From Alkalibacterium kapii (GTDB lineage Bacteria; Bacillota; Bacilli; Lactobacillales; Carnobacteriaceae_A): a stretch of DNA of 64,000 bases. Position 1 is the first letter of the stretch, and the number at the start of each line of letters is the position of its first letter. Below the pieces are notes generated by a model, which was not told where the DNA came from, did not search any database, and worked only from the letters and a program-made list of their open reading frames with translations. The translations under genes and the position numbers were made by a program. The stretch is from assembly GCF_007988865.1 (NCBI RefSeq), contig NZ_BJUY01000001.1, forward strand, positions 140,913 through 204,912. The letters run 5' to 3'. Of this stretch, positions 18,619 through 27,978 are shown in pieces.

Positions 18619-20031
18619 TTAAGCATTTGAACCTTCAATATCTTCTCTCATTTTATCTGAGTAACCGAATAAATACGTTAGGCCGAATGCTACACCAATA
18701 GCTACTAAATTAGACAGAATATACCAGAGAATCTGATCATTCAAATATAAAAGTGTTCCTGGAATAACAGTAACAGCCATTCCTGTTGCAGCTAAATTTA
18801 GAATGTCGGCCAAGAAACCACCAGCAGCTCCTCCAACTAATCCAAAGATAAAAGGTTTGATATAACGCAGATTCACACCAAAAATAGCCGGTTCAGTGAT
18901 TCCTAGAAATGCTGAAAGTGCAGACGGATAAGCTAGTGCTTTTAATTTCTTGGATTTCGATTTGATTGCTACAGCAAGCGTGGCTCCACCTTGAGCAGCA
19001 ACACTGGATGTGATAATGGCATTATACGGATTCACTCCTGTATTAGCCAACAGCTGGATTTCTAAAAAGTTAAAGATGTGGTGAACACCGGTGATAACCA
19101 AGATCTGATTCAAACCTCCAATAAGGATTCCTGCTAATCCTAGTGGCAAGCTTAACAACCAGACGACTACATCCAACACAACTTCTTCTAACGAGTGGAA
19201 AATCGGTCCAATAACAAAAAGAGAGAGGACACTCATGACCAGTAACGTGCCGAATGGAGAAATCAAGAGATCCAAAGTCTCAGGCACAACTTTTCTGAAC
19301 CTTTTCTCAACTTTTGCCCCAACATACCCAGCAATGAACGCTGGTAAGACGGTTCCTTGGTAACCTACGACAGGAATGAAGCCGAGCATAAAAATCGGCG
19401 AAGCATCTCCGCCTGCTACAGCGTATGCATTAGGAAGTGCCGGATTTACGAGCATGAGCCCTAAAACAATACCAATAACAGGAGACCCTCCAAAAACTCT
19501 GAACGCTGACCATGCTACTAAGGCAGGCAAGAATGCAAAGGCAGTATCAGTTAAAACTTGAGTATACAACAAGAAATTGGCATTAATATCCGCAGGTGCT
19601 ACACCAAAGAGCGCCAGAACTTGTTCCTGTGTCAACAGTCCTCTAAGTCCCATGAACAGTCCTGTCGCTACGAGTACTGGAATGATAGGTACAAAAACAT
19701 CACCAAATGTGCGAATCGCCCGCTGAAAAGCATTTCCTTGTTTCTTACTTTCTTTTTTCATCTCACCTTTGGAAGTTCCGGATATCCCCAATCCTGTTAC
19801 TTCATTATAGATTTTGTTGACTGTTCCTGTCCCAAAAACAATTTGATACTGACCGGAATTATAGAAAACTCCTTTCACTTTCTCGGTATTTTCAACTTCA
19901 GTTTCATCCACTTGTTCCTTGTCTTTCACCATAATACGCAATCTTGTTGCACAGTGAGCGACTGAATCGATATTATCTTTACCTCCAACACCTTCAATAA
20001 CTTGCTTGGCAATTTCTTTGTTATCCAACAT
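18619..20031 (-). CDS. scrA: Sucrose-specific PTS transporter subunit EIIBC
   Basis: A 470-aa membrane permease. The N-terminal EIIB domain has the phosphorylated C27 in AHCATRLR; the EIIC domain follows from about residue 110 with roughly ten hydrophobic segments and the substrate-loop GITEPAIFG. No EIIA domain is attached, as in Bacillus SacP, so a EIIA-Glc-type partner must be encoded elsewhere. It imports sucrose as sucrose 6-phosphate for ScrB, 18 bp downstream. An operator and promoter lie upstream. Confidence 0.94.
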   Translation of the reverse strand: MLDNKEIAKQVIEGVGGKDNIDSVAHCATRLRIMVKDKEQVDETEVENTEKVKGVFYNSGQYQIVFGTGTVNKIYNEVTGLGISGTSKGEMKKESKKQGNAFQRAIRTFGDVFVPIIPVLVATGLFMGLRGLLTQEQVLALFGVAPADINANFLLYTQVLTDTAFAFLPALVAWSAFRVFGGSPVIGIVLGLMLVNPALPNAYAVAGGDASPIFMLGFIPVVGYQGTVLPAFIAGYVGAKVEKRFRKVVPETLDLLISPFGTLLVMSVLSLFVIGPIFHSLEEVVLDVVVWLLSLPLGLAGILIGGLNQILVITGVHHIFNFLEIQLLANTGVNPYNAIITSSVAAQGGATLAVAIKSKSKKLKALAYPSALSAFLGITEPAIFGVNLRYIKPFIFGLVGGAAGGFLADILNLAATGMAVTVIPGTLLYLNDQILWYILSNLVAIGVAFGLTYLFGYSDKMREDIEGSNA

Positions 20032-20066
20032 TTTTAACCCTCCATTTTTTGATTCCAGCTATATTG

Positions 20067-20111
20067 GAACCGGTTCTATTTCAGTGTATAAGAATTCGCT
20101 TTCTTTGTAAA
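20067..20111 (-). promoter_or_regulatory. scrA promoter with ScrR-type operator
   Basis: On the minus strand TTTACA (20111-20106) and TACACT (20088-20083) are 17 bp apart. The perfect 10-bp palindrome GAACCGGTTC (20067-20076) lies over the expected start point. Its central CG dyad is typical of LacI-family operators, and the ScrR gene is adjacent, so repression by promoter occlusion is the likely mechanism. Confidence 0.78.
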
Positions 20112-20118
20112 CCCTTTT

Positions 20119-21099
20119 TTAAATGTTTTGAGTGGTTTCTCTGACAACCAATTCGTTGGGTACAACTTGATACTGCGCCACTTCTTTTTTTAAAATCATA
20201 TTTTCCAGGGTGTCAACAGCCATTTCACCAATAGCATAGTAAGGATATTTAATGGATGTGAGGGCTGGGGTTACAAAAGATAATAAATCATACCCCCCGT
20301 GACCGGCCATAGAAATATCTTCAGGAACAGATAGCCCAAGTTCAGAAGCTGCTTTCATTACAGCTAGAGCAATTGTATCTGTGGCACCAACTATAAATGT
20401 TGCCTTGAGATTTTTGAGTTCATTTATTGCTGTTTGATACGCTTCCTGCATGATAAAAGAAGTTTCAACTGAACGGACCCTTGTTCCTTCTTCTTTATCG
20501 ATCTCTTCAATAAAGCCGTTATAACGGTCTTGTCCCACAGCCTTATCTTCACTTGATACCGTGAAGTACAAGAAATATTTATGTCTCAACGTCAGAGCAT
20601 GTTTCGCGATTTTTCTACCTGCGCCATGATCATCATGCACAATAGAGGGGATATCTTTAGAATACTGTCCTAAAACGAGACAGGGAAGTTCAATGTTTTT
20701 TATTGCTTCCCTGTGCTCAGCTGTTATACTTTTTGCTAAAAAGATAATGCCGTCGACCTTCTGCTTAGCCAGAGCATAAATATCTTCGATTTCTCTTTTC
20801 TCGTCCTGATTTGCATTTGTAATGATCAACTGATATCCCAACTCATGTGCTTTTGCATCGATACCAGATAATACTTCATTAGTGGATGGTGAATTAAGGC
20901 GTGGAATAATCACTCCGATCATGTTTGTCTTTTGAGCTTTTAAACTTCGTGCAAAGGTATTTGGTTTGTAACCTCTTTTTTTTACGATTTCGTCTATTTT
21001 TGCCTTTGTTTTCAGGCTGACTGAGCCATTGTTCAAATAGCGGGACACAGTACTCTTGGCCACGCCGGCTTCTTTTGCGATATCATTGATCGATACCAT
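20119..21099 (-). CDS. scrR: LacI-family sucrose operon repressor
   Basis: A 326-aa repressor. The N-terminal helix-turn-helix reads INDIAKEAGVAKSTVSRYLN (residues 4-23), then the hinge helix near FARSLKAQ and a periplasmic-binding-like sensor domain. It lies upstream of scrA on the same strand and should bind the GAACCGGTTC operator in between; inducer identity is inferred from context. Its ATG is 2 bp after the thioesterase stop, so it is probably co-transcribed with that gene. Confidence 0.9.
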   Translation of the reverse strand: MVSINDIAKEAGVAKSTVSRYLNNGSVSLKTKAKIDEIVKKRGYKPNTFARSLKAQKTNMIGVIIPRLNSPSTNEVLSGIDAKAHELGYQLIITNANQDEKREIEDIYALAKQKVDGIIFLAKSITAEHREAIKNIELPCLVLGQYSKDIPSIVHDDHGAGRKIAKHALTLRHKYFLYFTVSSEDKAVGQDRYNGFIEEIDKEEGTRVRSVETSFIMQEAYQTAINELKNLKATFIVGATDTIALAVMKAASELGLSVPEDISMAGHGGYDLLSFVTPALTSIKYPYYAIGEMAVDTLENMILKKEVAQYQVVPNELVVRETTQNI

Positions 21100-21101
21100 T
21101 C

Positions 21102-21854
21102 CTAAACTCCCTTCTCACTTTTTTCAGTCCATTTAAAGCTGGCTGAGGCATGAGTGGTGCCATCAACTTCGATACGGTGATCTGTAAACAATTCATCTGT
21201 AAGCCGCTTGCTCACCTTACTCGTTACCGTATTCCCTTCTTTAACCTCTTTATCAAAGGTGATAATACCGTGTCTGATTGCATGCGTCTTTAAAAATGCC
21301 GAATTTAAACTATCTAGTAGCCATTCAATGTATTTTGAGTTATTGACATGGTTATTCGTGTCGATATCAAAATACCTCACCTCATAGCTTTTCTCATCTA
21401 TCTGGCTTTTATCAATTTCATGAGGTTTTAATTCTCGCCTGATTCTTCTGGAAAAAAGCGCGGCATAAGGTGCAACCACTTCGTTAGGTATCCTTACCAT
21501 TTTTCTCGTTGCATGATCCATTAATGCAAAAGTTACTTTAACTTCAATCAGTTGATTATTTTGATTATCTCTTACAATAAACGTACGGTATGTAAAAAGT
21601 TTATTATATTCAGTCGCAAAGGTTTCGATTTCAATTTTTTCTTTTGCATCGGGTAAGCGATCGATTTTGAATTCATATCTGAGAATGATCCAGCTGATGT
21701 CTAAATTTTCCATGTATGACTCTTCTCGCCCTAACAATGCTGAATGATTTTCAGAAACTTCTATTAAAAGATTGACCAGCATAGACAAAGTTAACTGATG
21801 ATTACGATCACACATGTAATAAGGTATTGTTTCTTTCTGTTTATAATGATTCAA
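21102..21854 (-). CDS. Acyl-ACP thioesterase
   Basis: A 250-aa double hotdog-fold thioesterase of the FatA/bacterial TE group, which releases free fatty acids from acyl carrier protein. The catalytic block in the second hotdog is FDIDTNNHVNNSKYIEW (162-178), carrying the aspartate, N168 and H169 of the family. TTG at 21854 follows AAAGGTG. Apparent co-transcription with scrR is odd, as no link between sucrose uptake and acyl release is evident; it may be simple adjacency. Confidence 0.9.
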   Translation of the reverse strand: MNHYKQKETIPYYMCDRNHQLTLSMLVNLLIEVSENHSALLGREESYMENLDISWIILRYEFKIDRLPDAKEKIEIETFATEYNKLFTYRTFIVRDNQNNQLIEVKVTFALMDHATRKMVRIPNEVVAPYAALFSRRIRRELKPHEIDKSQIDEKSYEVRYFDIDTNNHVNNSKYIEWLLDSLNSAFLKTHAIRHGIITFDKEVKEGNTVTSKVSKRLTDELFTDHRIEVDGTTHASASFKWTEKSEKGV

Positions 21855-22239
21855 CTGCTTTTCACCTTTCCTAACTCGAAATTCTTTCTATTCATTATTA
21901 TTATACTCTAAAAAGAGCTGACTCCTAGATGAATTATAAAAAGAGTAGAAATTTTTCACAATTTTTTTATTGCTTTTCTTTATATCCCGTGCTTCGTTGT
22001 ATAAAGTTAATCCTTCGGCCCTTTGAATGACTGATCAAAATTTCTTGATTTTAATAATAATCAGTTATATCCTATTGTAATCAGGCCACATTTTGTATTA
22101 AAATATGGTCTGTGATACAATCAAAAATAGAGCTAATTTTAATCTTGCTTATGATTTTCTCATTTATTCATTTATTTGTTGTACGTAAATTCAAGGTTAA
22201 AATTTAATTCTATTTAAATTTTAGGGAGGAAATTGTTCC
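21855..22239. other. AT-rich divergent intergenic region, no gene seen
   Basis: This 385-bp spacer separates the thioesterase gene (minus) and abgT (plus) and must hold promoters for both. It contains short TGATT/AATCA inverted motifs around 22030-22070 but no recognisable riboswitch, RNA gene or coding remnant. The abgT ribosome binding site GGGAGG is at its right end. Confidence 0.5.
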
Positions 22240-23772
22240 ATGAATGATTCTGAAAAGAGAAATAAAGGCTTTCTCGGCTTTATCGAGCGTTTTGGTAATT
22301 CATTACCGCATCCAGTCATTATATTTGTCATTTTAGCTTTAGCTATTATCTTAATATCTGATCTGGCCGCTCGCTTTGGTGCTCCAGTTGAGTACTTCAA
22401 TGCCAGTGAGGGAGATTACGTCACTGTGGAAGCAGTCTCACTGATGACCGGAGAGGGTCTTGCCCACATATTCAACAGTGCCGTTGATAATTTCACAGGG
22501 TTTGCTCCACTGGGTACAGTACTTGTGGCTATGCTGGGTGTTGGTGTGGCTGAATGGTCAGGTCTGATATCCAGCACTTTGAAAAAATTACTTAGAAATG
22601 TGCCAACAAGCTTGCTGACTGCGTCGGTTGTCTTTGCCGGGATAATATCTAATATCGCTTCTGATGCTGGATACGTTGTCGTTATACCACTTGGGGCAAT
22701 CATCTTTGCCGGTGCCGGCCGCCATCCTATTGCCGGTTTAGCAGCAGCTTTCGCGGGTGTATCTGCTGGGTTCTCAGCTAATCTTATTTTTGGTCCTACC
22801 GATGCTCTGCTTGTTGGTATTACAAATGAAGCCCTGTCTTCAGGAGGGATCGATTATGATGTGGCAGTTACTGCAAACTGGTACTTCATGATTGTCTCCA
22901 CCTTTGTATTGACCATTGTCGGAGCGTTTGTAACCGAAAAGATCGTTGAACCTCGATTGGGAGAATACACTGGGAACTACAAACCAGACGATGAACCCAT
23001 CACAGCTATTGAAAATAAAGGTATGCGCAATGCCCTGATCGCTTTACTTGTGTTTCTTGGCATCATGGCCTGGCTCATGATCCCGGAAAACGGTGTCTTA
23101 AGGTCACTTGACGAAGCCACTGGCAACATGACGCTCGACAACTTCCTGCGAAACGGTTTGCTGTTTATGATTTTACTGCTGTTTGCTGTTCCTGGCTATT
23201 TCTACGGTAGAACAACAGGCAAAATCAAGTCATCTCATGACTTGGTCAAAGGTATGTCAGAGTCGATGTCTTCAATGGGTGGTTACCTCGTTTTGGCTTT
23301 CTTTGCCGCTCAGTTTATCAACTACTTTTCCTATACTAATTTAGGTCTGATATTAGCAGTAAATGGTGCTGAATTCCTGGAAGCAATCGGCTTCGTAGGC
23401 TTACCTCTGATTCTCGCATTTATTATCGTTACAGCGTTCATCAACCTGTTTATTGGATCTGCATCAGCTAAGTGGGCAATCATGGCTCCCGTCTTTGCTC
23501 CAATGCTGTTCGAAGTTAACATTGCACCTGAAATGACACTGATGGCTTACCGTATTGCTGACTCTTCAACAAACATCATCTCTCCATTGATGAGTTATTT
23601 TGCAATGATCCTTGTTTTTGCCCAGCGTTATGACAAAAAGAGTGGGTTGGGGACAATCATCTCCACCATGCTGTCTTACAGTATTGCCTTTTTGATTACT
23701 TGGTCGCTCTTGCTCATTATATGGTTCGTCTTCGGATTACCACTAGGTCCAGGCGCAGAAATTACATTATAA
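22240..23772 (+). CDS. AbgT family transporter
   Basis: A 510-aa polytopic membrane protein of usual family length with about eleven hydrophobic segments. The AbgT family moves p-aminobenzoyl-glutamate inward in E. coli, while other members export sulfonamides or related antimetabolites using the proton motive force. The N-terminal GFIERFGNSLPHP and C-terminal ADSSTNIISPLMSYF segments are characteristic. No amidohydrolase (AbgA/B) is nearby, so the substrate is open. It is monocistronic with two terminators behind it. Confidence 0.9.
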   Translation: MNDSEKRNKGFLGFIERFGNSLPHPVIIFVILALAIILISDLAARFGAPVEYFNASEGDYVTVEAVSLMTGEGLAHIFNSAVDNFTGFAPLGTVLVAMLGVGVAEWSGLISSTLKKLLRNVPTSLLTASVVFAGIISNIASDAGYVVVIPLGAIIFAGAGRHPIAGLAAAFAGVSAGFSANLIFGPTDALLVGITNEALSSGGIDYDVAVTANWYFMIVSTFVLTIVGAFVTEKIVEPRLGEYTGNYKPDDEPITAIENKGMRNALIALLVFLGIMAWLMIPENGVLRSLDEATGNMTLDNFLRNGLLFMILLLFAVPGYFYGRTTGKIKSSHDLVKGMSESMSSMGGYLVLAFFAAQFINYFSYTNLGLILAVNGAEFLEAIGFVGLPLILAFIIVTAFINLFIGSASAKWAIMAPVFAPMLFEVNIAPEMTLMAYRIADSSTNIISPLMSYFAMILVFAQRYDKKSGLGTIISTMLSYSIAFLITWSLLLIIWFVFGLPLGPGAEITL

Positions 23773-23782
23773 AAATTGCTAG

Positions 23783-23823
23783 AAAAGATATGTTCTCCTC
23801 TTTTGGTGAACATATCTTTTTTG
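23783..23823 (+). terminator. First terminator after abgT
   Basis: AAAAGATATGTTC (23783-23795) pairs perfectly with GAACATATCTTTT (23808-23820), followed by more T. Confidence 0.92.
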
Positions 23824-23845
23824 CTAATGTTTTACTTAGTATAAA

Positions 23846-23884
23846 AAAAGGAAGAGACCTTAACATTTACAGTCTCTTCCTTTT
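23846..23884. terminator. Second terminator after abgT, probably bidirectional
   Basis: AAAAGGAAGAGAC (23846-23858) pairs perfectly with GTCTCTTCCTTTT (23872-23884). Both flanks are A/T runs, so it can also stop transcripts arriving from pepC through the array. Confidence 0.88.
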
Positions 23885-23942
23885 ATCTATATTTTATTTT
23901 TAAAATAAACTCTTTTATTGTAACAGTCCGGTTGACCTGCTG

Positions 23943-24296
23943 CAGACTCAGATACTTATAAATCTTGAGTCTACACTTTTCCTGCCCAAATGTCGAACTC
24001 ATGCGCCAACATCTCGTTGAGTATACACTTTTACAACCCAAATGTCGAACTCATGCGTCTACTTCTCTCTGAGTATGCACTTTTACAACCCAAATGTCGA
24101 ACTCATGCGCCTACTTCTTTTTGAGTATGCACTTTTACAACCCAAATGTCGAACTCATGCGCCTACTCATCTCTGAGTTAACACTTTTTCATCTCAATTG
24201 TCGAACTCGACCGTCTGATACTCTTTGAGTCTGCACTTTTACAGCTCATATGTCAAACTTGACCACCTGCTCATCTCTGAGTCTGCACTTTTCAAA
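23943..24296. repeat. 52-bp tandem repeat array (array A)
   Basis: GAGT marks lie at 23967, 24019, 24071, 24123, 24175, 24227 and 24279, each exactly 52 bp apart, giving six full units. The core CAAATGTCGAACTCATGCG is identical in the first four units and degrades in the last two towards pepC. Each unit holds one GAGT and one ACTC, spaced 30 and then 22 bp. The whole unit repeats, so there are no repeat/spacer boundaries as in CRISPR. It occupies the convergent abgT/pepC junction and has no open frame of note. Confidence 0.93.
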
Positions 24297-24298
24297 TT

Positions 24299-25639
24299 TT
24301 ATTTCAATCTGGCCAAAGCACCCATTGGATCCCAGGGTTCCAGTTCGACTACAGGTTTTTCCAAAGCCTTGAGCCATTCCTTGTCGATATATTTCTTTTT
24401 CACAGCGACCTGATAATTGTATTCTTCAAACCATTTATCAGACATCGAATAAATGCCTTTGTCTCCGCTCTTATCGCCCCAGCTGTTTTCGACTTTCCAT
24501 TTGATTGGATTTCTTTCACCATCCAAGTCCACACCGACAAAGACCATGGCATGAGTTAGTAAACTTTCACCATAGTCCAGGCGTTCAGCTTTGGTTAATT
24601 CCACCGATTCGCCTAAGGTCGCTTCATAATCGTAGGCCTTGTCATCCATTATCCCTGCTTCGCGATCGAGCATTTTACCGACATCACAGCCAAACCAAAC
24701 CGGTTCACCATCTTTGATCGACTGAATCGCCGCTTTCTTCAAGGCTTCTATAGGGGCATTGACATACTTGACAGGTGCTGCTTCTTTGATCGTGCCCAGA
24801 TATTTCACTGTATAGGCTTTCCCAAAAGGCTTGTCTTCTGTAGGCGCATTGATCAGGCTGATGCGTTCTTCCAAGTCCCAGGCCACGTATTTTTCAAAAA
24901 ATTCACGCGGAGTGATGTCACTGATGCGGTGAAAATTATTATTTTTGTCACGATACTCATAAGTAAATGACTCAGGGACTTCACCCAATGACTTGACTAA
25001 TAAAGTGTATACGAAATAAAGATAGGTTTCCTTCTGCTCGATCAACTGCTCTCTGGTGCTGCCTGTTTCATGAAGTTTACGGATTTTAGCTGCAAAGTCT
25101 CTCAATTTGGCCGTAAGCAGCTGATTAAGCTCATTGGTGTTGGACGAGTGATAAGTTTCCGGCATAATGGACTTCGGTACAGCACCATATTTTTTCAGGA
25201 TACCGGAGAACATGTCCCACTGACCGCCATCCTGAACAGGATCCGTCAATAAATGCTGGACCAAACGAGAGTTGATCGATTCTTCGACCGTTTCAATAAT
25301 GTTATCTAAAAAATAGTTCGATTTCTCAAGTTTATCCCAGAACAAGGTATAATTTTGTGAGAATTCAAAAGTTTTCACGTTCAGTTTTTCCATCGTATCT
25401 TTTCTCGCCGTATTCAAAGCAGCGAACATCCAGCAGCGGCCACTGGATTTTTGATTAGTGATCTCGCCTTTTTCAGTTTCATTGGAAAATACAAAATTAT
25501 GGCGTCTGCTTAAGTTGTTATCGATAGACGATTTATTGATTCCCACCTTGGCAATCGCATTTTGTATTACTCGATTTGTTTCTTCTTTATTGTATTTATC
25601 CTTGAATTGATCCAAGGATTCTTTTGTAATTTTTTCCAT
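24299..25639 (-). CDS. pepC: Aminopeptidase C (bleomycin hydrolase family, C1B)
   Basis: A 446-aa papain-like cytosolic cysteine aminopeptidase, normal length. The active-site cysteine is C69 in SSGRCWMF, the histidine is in THAMVFVGVD (about 365), and the asparagine is in KVENSWG (about 387). The C-terminus, which in this family reaches into the active site, is present (ends MGALARLK). It degrades oligopeptides. GGGAG precedes ATG. Confidence 0.96.
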   Translation of the reverse strand: MEKITKESLDQFKDKYNKEETNRVIQNAIAKVGINKSSIDNNLSRRHNFVFSNETEKGEITNQKSSGRCWMFAALNTARKDTMEKLNVKTFEFSQNYTLFWDKLEKSNYFLDNIIETVEESINSRLVQHLLTDPVQDGGQWDMFSGILKKYGAVPKSIMPETYHSSNTNELNQLLTAKLRDFAAKIRKLHETGSTREQLIEQKETYLYFVYTLLVKSLGEVPESFTYEYRDKNNNFHRISDITPREFFEKYVAWDLEERISLINAPTEDKPFGKAYTVKYLGTIKEAAPVKYVNAPIEALKKAAIQSIKDGEPVWFGCDVGKMLDREAGIMDDKAYDYEATLGESVELTKAERLDYGESLLTHAMVFVGVDLDGERNPIKWKVENSWGDKSGDKGIYSMSDKWFEEYNYQVAVKKKYIDKEWLKALEKPVVELEPWDPMGALARLK

Positions 25640-25826
25640 ATTGATATCTCCCTCACTTTATCCTATTTTATACAAAAACTTCAAAAATGACAAGGTGTCA
25701 TTTATCTGCTGAAAGTCAAAGTCCCTTTCTATCATGCATAACTGTCCCTTGATAATTAGGCATTGCTTCTTCATCATTACACCTTTTATATGTTAAACTA
25801 TACTATAATTGAAAGGAGAACTGATT

Positions 25827-26996
25827 ATGCATTACGGTAGTTATCGTCATACACATGCAACTGTTGATCTCGATAAGCTGACAGACAATTATAACCGAAT
25901 GAAAGAAAAATTAAGGCCAGACACAAAGTTTATGGGTGTTATCAAAGCAGATGCCTATGGTCATGGTGCTGTAGAAGTGGGGAGGCACTTGGAAAAACAG
26001 AATGTAGATTTTCTTGGCGTCGCTGTTTTAGATGAAGCCGTAGAACTTAGGGAAGCAGGTATAAAATGTCCTATTCTACTTTTGAGTCCCATTGAACCAG
26101 AAACGGTCTTAACGGCAATAGAATACGACATATCGATGACTGTTTTTTCTGATACAGTAGCAAAAAAAGTTAAAGAATCAGCGGAAGCAATGAGTAGAAA
26201 AGCTAAAATTCATTTGAAAGTCGATTCAGGCATGGCTAGAATTGGTATAAGGACAAGGGAAGCCGCACTTAAATTTTGTCATTCCATGTCGTCTGAATGG
26301 GTTCAGTTCGAAGGCATATTCACTCATTTTGCTGAAGCCGAAAATATAGAGGATCCGGCTTTTACTAAACATCAATTCGAATTTTTTATGGATATCGTTA
26401 ATTTTCTTAAAGAAAATAATATAAAGTTTGATCTGACCCATTGTTGTAATACTGCAGCTGCACTTTTGTATCCAGAATATCATTTGGATATGATACGCAC
26501 AGGTATTTCACTGTATGGCTACCATCCAGATAAATCTCTTGAGAAAGAAGTCACACTTAAGCCAATACTGAAAGTAGCTACTCATGCTGCTTATATTAAA
26601 TCTGTAAAAAAAGGGACGACCATCGGTTATGGGCGCTCTTACACGGCTGACGAAGAGCAGACCATCGCGACCATTCTTTTAGGTTACGCTGACGGCATCC
26701 AGAGAGAACTGTCAAACCGCTGGTATCTATCGACAGGTAAACACCAGGCACCCATCGTCGGTCGCATATGTATGGATCAGCTAATGGTCGATGTCAGTGA
26801 TATTCCTGATTTCAATGAAGAAACTGAACTCATTTTTATAGGGGATTCAAAAGCAGGTTACTCAAGTGCTTATGATATTGCAGACTTGACTAACAGTTTC
26901 CATTACGAAGTTTTGTGCGGCATCGGTAAACGTATTCCCCGTATCTATATAAAAAATGGAAAGATCACAGCCAAACACAATGCATTGCTGAATTAA
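25827..26996 (+). CDS. alr: Alanine racemase
   Basis: A 389-aa PLP enzyme making D-alanine for peptidoglycan. The PLP lysine is K40 in VIKADAYGHG; the second catalytic tyrosine is in TIGYGRSY in the C-terminal beta domain, with CMDQLMVDV nearby. ATG at 25827 is chosen: AAAGGAG lies ten bases upstream, whereas the TTG at 25809 overlaps that site. It is monocistronic with a perfect bidirectional terminator. Confidence 0.96.
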   Translation: MHYGSYRHTHATVDLDKLTDNYNRMKEKLRPDTKFMGVIKADAYGHGAVEVGRHLEKQNVDFLGVAVLDEAVELREAGIKCPILLLSPIEPETVLTAIEYDISMTVFSDTVAKKVKESAEAMSRKAKIHLKVDSGMARIGIRTREAALKFCHSMSSEWVQFEGIFTHFAEAENIEDPAFTKHQFEFFMDIVNFLKENNIKFDLTHCCNTAAALLYPEYHLDMIRTGISLYGYHPDKSLEKEVTLKPILKVATHAAYIKSVKKGTTIGYGRSYTADEEQTIATILLGYADGIQRELSNRWYLSTGKHQAPIVGRICMDQLMVDVSDIPDFNEETELIFIGDSKAGYSSAYDIADLTNSFHYEVLCGIGKRIPRIYIKNGKITAKHNALLN

Positions 26997-27005
26997 AACA
27001 AATAA

Positions 27006-27052
27006 TAAAGTACCCTCCCGTTATTTTCTTTATAGCGGGAGGGTACTTTTAA
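27006..27052. terminator. Bidirectional terminator between alr and the LysM-3D gene
   Basis: AAAGTACCCTCCCG (27007-27020) pairs with CGGGAGGGTACTTT, one of the strongest stems in the window, with A/T flanks. Confidence 0.92.
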
Positions 27053-27081
27053 TGTTTTGCTTTACTCATTAGATTGGTGTT

Positions 27082-27978
27082 TTAGTCTAAAATTTTTATA
27101 TCCAATTGGCGACGACCGAATGCCCATGCAGCATCTAAATCTTCCATGTGGATATCAATACGTGTACCGTTGATAGCTCCACCAGTATCTCCAGCAACAA
27201 ATTCACCGTATCCTGGGATAAATACTTTAGATCCTAATGGAATCACATTCGGATCCACTGCGATAACGCGTGAGTTTTCTCTTAAGTCGATACCCATGAA
27301 TGTGAAGTTACTTAAACTCGCCTGGTTTCTTGAATAAGCGGTAGCTTCAACTGAAATCCAGCGTCCAGCTTCTTCTTTTTTGTTTGACTTATTAGAAGAA
27401 GTTGAAGCTTTCTCTTCAGCTTTTTTAGCTGCTGCTTTTTCGGCTGCTGCCTTTTCTGCTGCGGCTTTCTCGGCTGCTGCTTTTTCGGCTGCTGCCTTTT
27501 CTGCTGCTGCTTTTTCAGAAGCTTGTTTTTCTTTTGTTTCTTTCTTTTCTTTTTCTACTTCTTTTACCTCTTCAGGTGTTTCTGTTTCTTTTACTTCATC
27601 AGTAGATACGTCATAACTAACAACTTCTTCTTCTTTTTCTACAGAAATAACAGAAGAATCCTTACTTAGATAAATCGTTCTTCCGACTTGGATCAAGCTG
27701 CGGTTGTCGATGTCATTCACTTTTACTAATTTATCAACAGAAATATCTGTGGCTTGAGAAACGCCCCACAGGGTATCTCCCCATTGGAAAGTATACTCTA
27801 GGGTTTCATCTTTATCATAATCAGCTTTAGCGGCGTTGATGTCCTGTTCGATTTCAAGTACTGTACGTGGTGCCCAGTTTGAACTTGCACTTGCTTCCGT
27901 ATCATTTGATAAAAACATAAGGCCTGCTGCTGATAATGTGAGTCCTGCTTTGATCAATACGTTTTTTTGAATAGTCAT
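27082..27978 (-). CDS. Secreted LysM and 3D-domain cell-wall protein
   Basis: A 298-aa protein. In order: a signal peptide (residues 1-30, cleavage after the AEASAS-like DTEASA), a LysM repeat (about 60-105, YTFQWGDTLWGVSQATDISVD), an acidic linker, five near-identical EKAAA repeats (15 bp each, about 27420-27515), and a C-terminal 3D domain with VEATAY, GDTGGAI and the aspartates of RIDIHM. LysM binds peptidoglycan; the 3D fold is lytic-transglycosylase-like, so wall turnover is likely (compare YocH). ATG at 27978 follows AAAGGGG; 27999 is the longer alternative. The EKAAA linker is a length-variable candidate. Confidence 0.9.
   Translation of the reverse strand: MTIQKNVLIKAGLTLSAAGLMFLSNDTEASASSNWAPRTVLEIEQDINAAKADYDKDETLEYTFQWGDTLWGVSQATDISVDKLVKVNDIDNRSLIQVGRTIYLSKDSSVISVEKEEEVVSYDVSTDEVKETETPEEVKEVEKEKKETKEKQASEKAAAEKAAAEKAAAEKAAAEKAAAEKAAAKKAEEKASTSSNKSNKKEEAGRWISVEATAYSRNQASLSNFTFMGIDLRENSRVIAVDPNVIPLGSKVFIPGYGEFVAGDTGGAINGTRIDIHMEDLDAAWAFGRRQLDIKILD

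Noticed and set aside
23943..24296. CRISPR array
   Set aside because: The complete 52-bp unit is repeated; there is no constant repeat with unique spacers, and no cas gene in the window.
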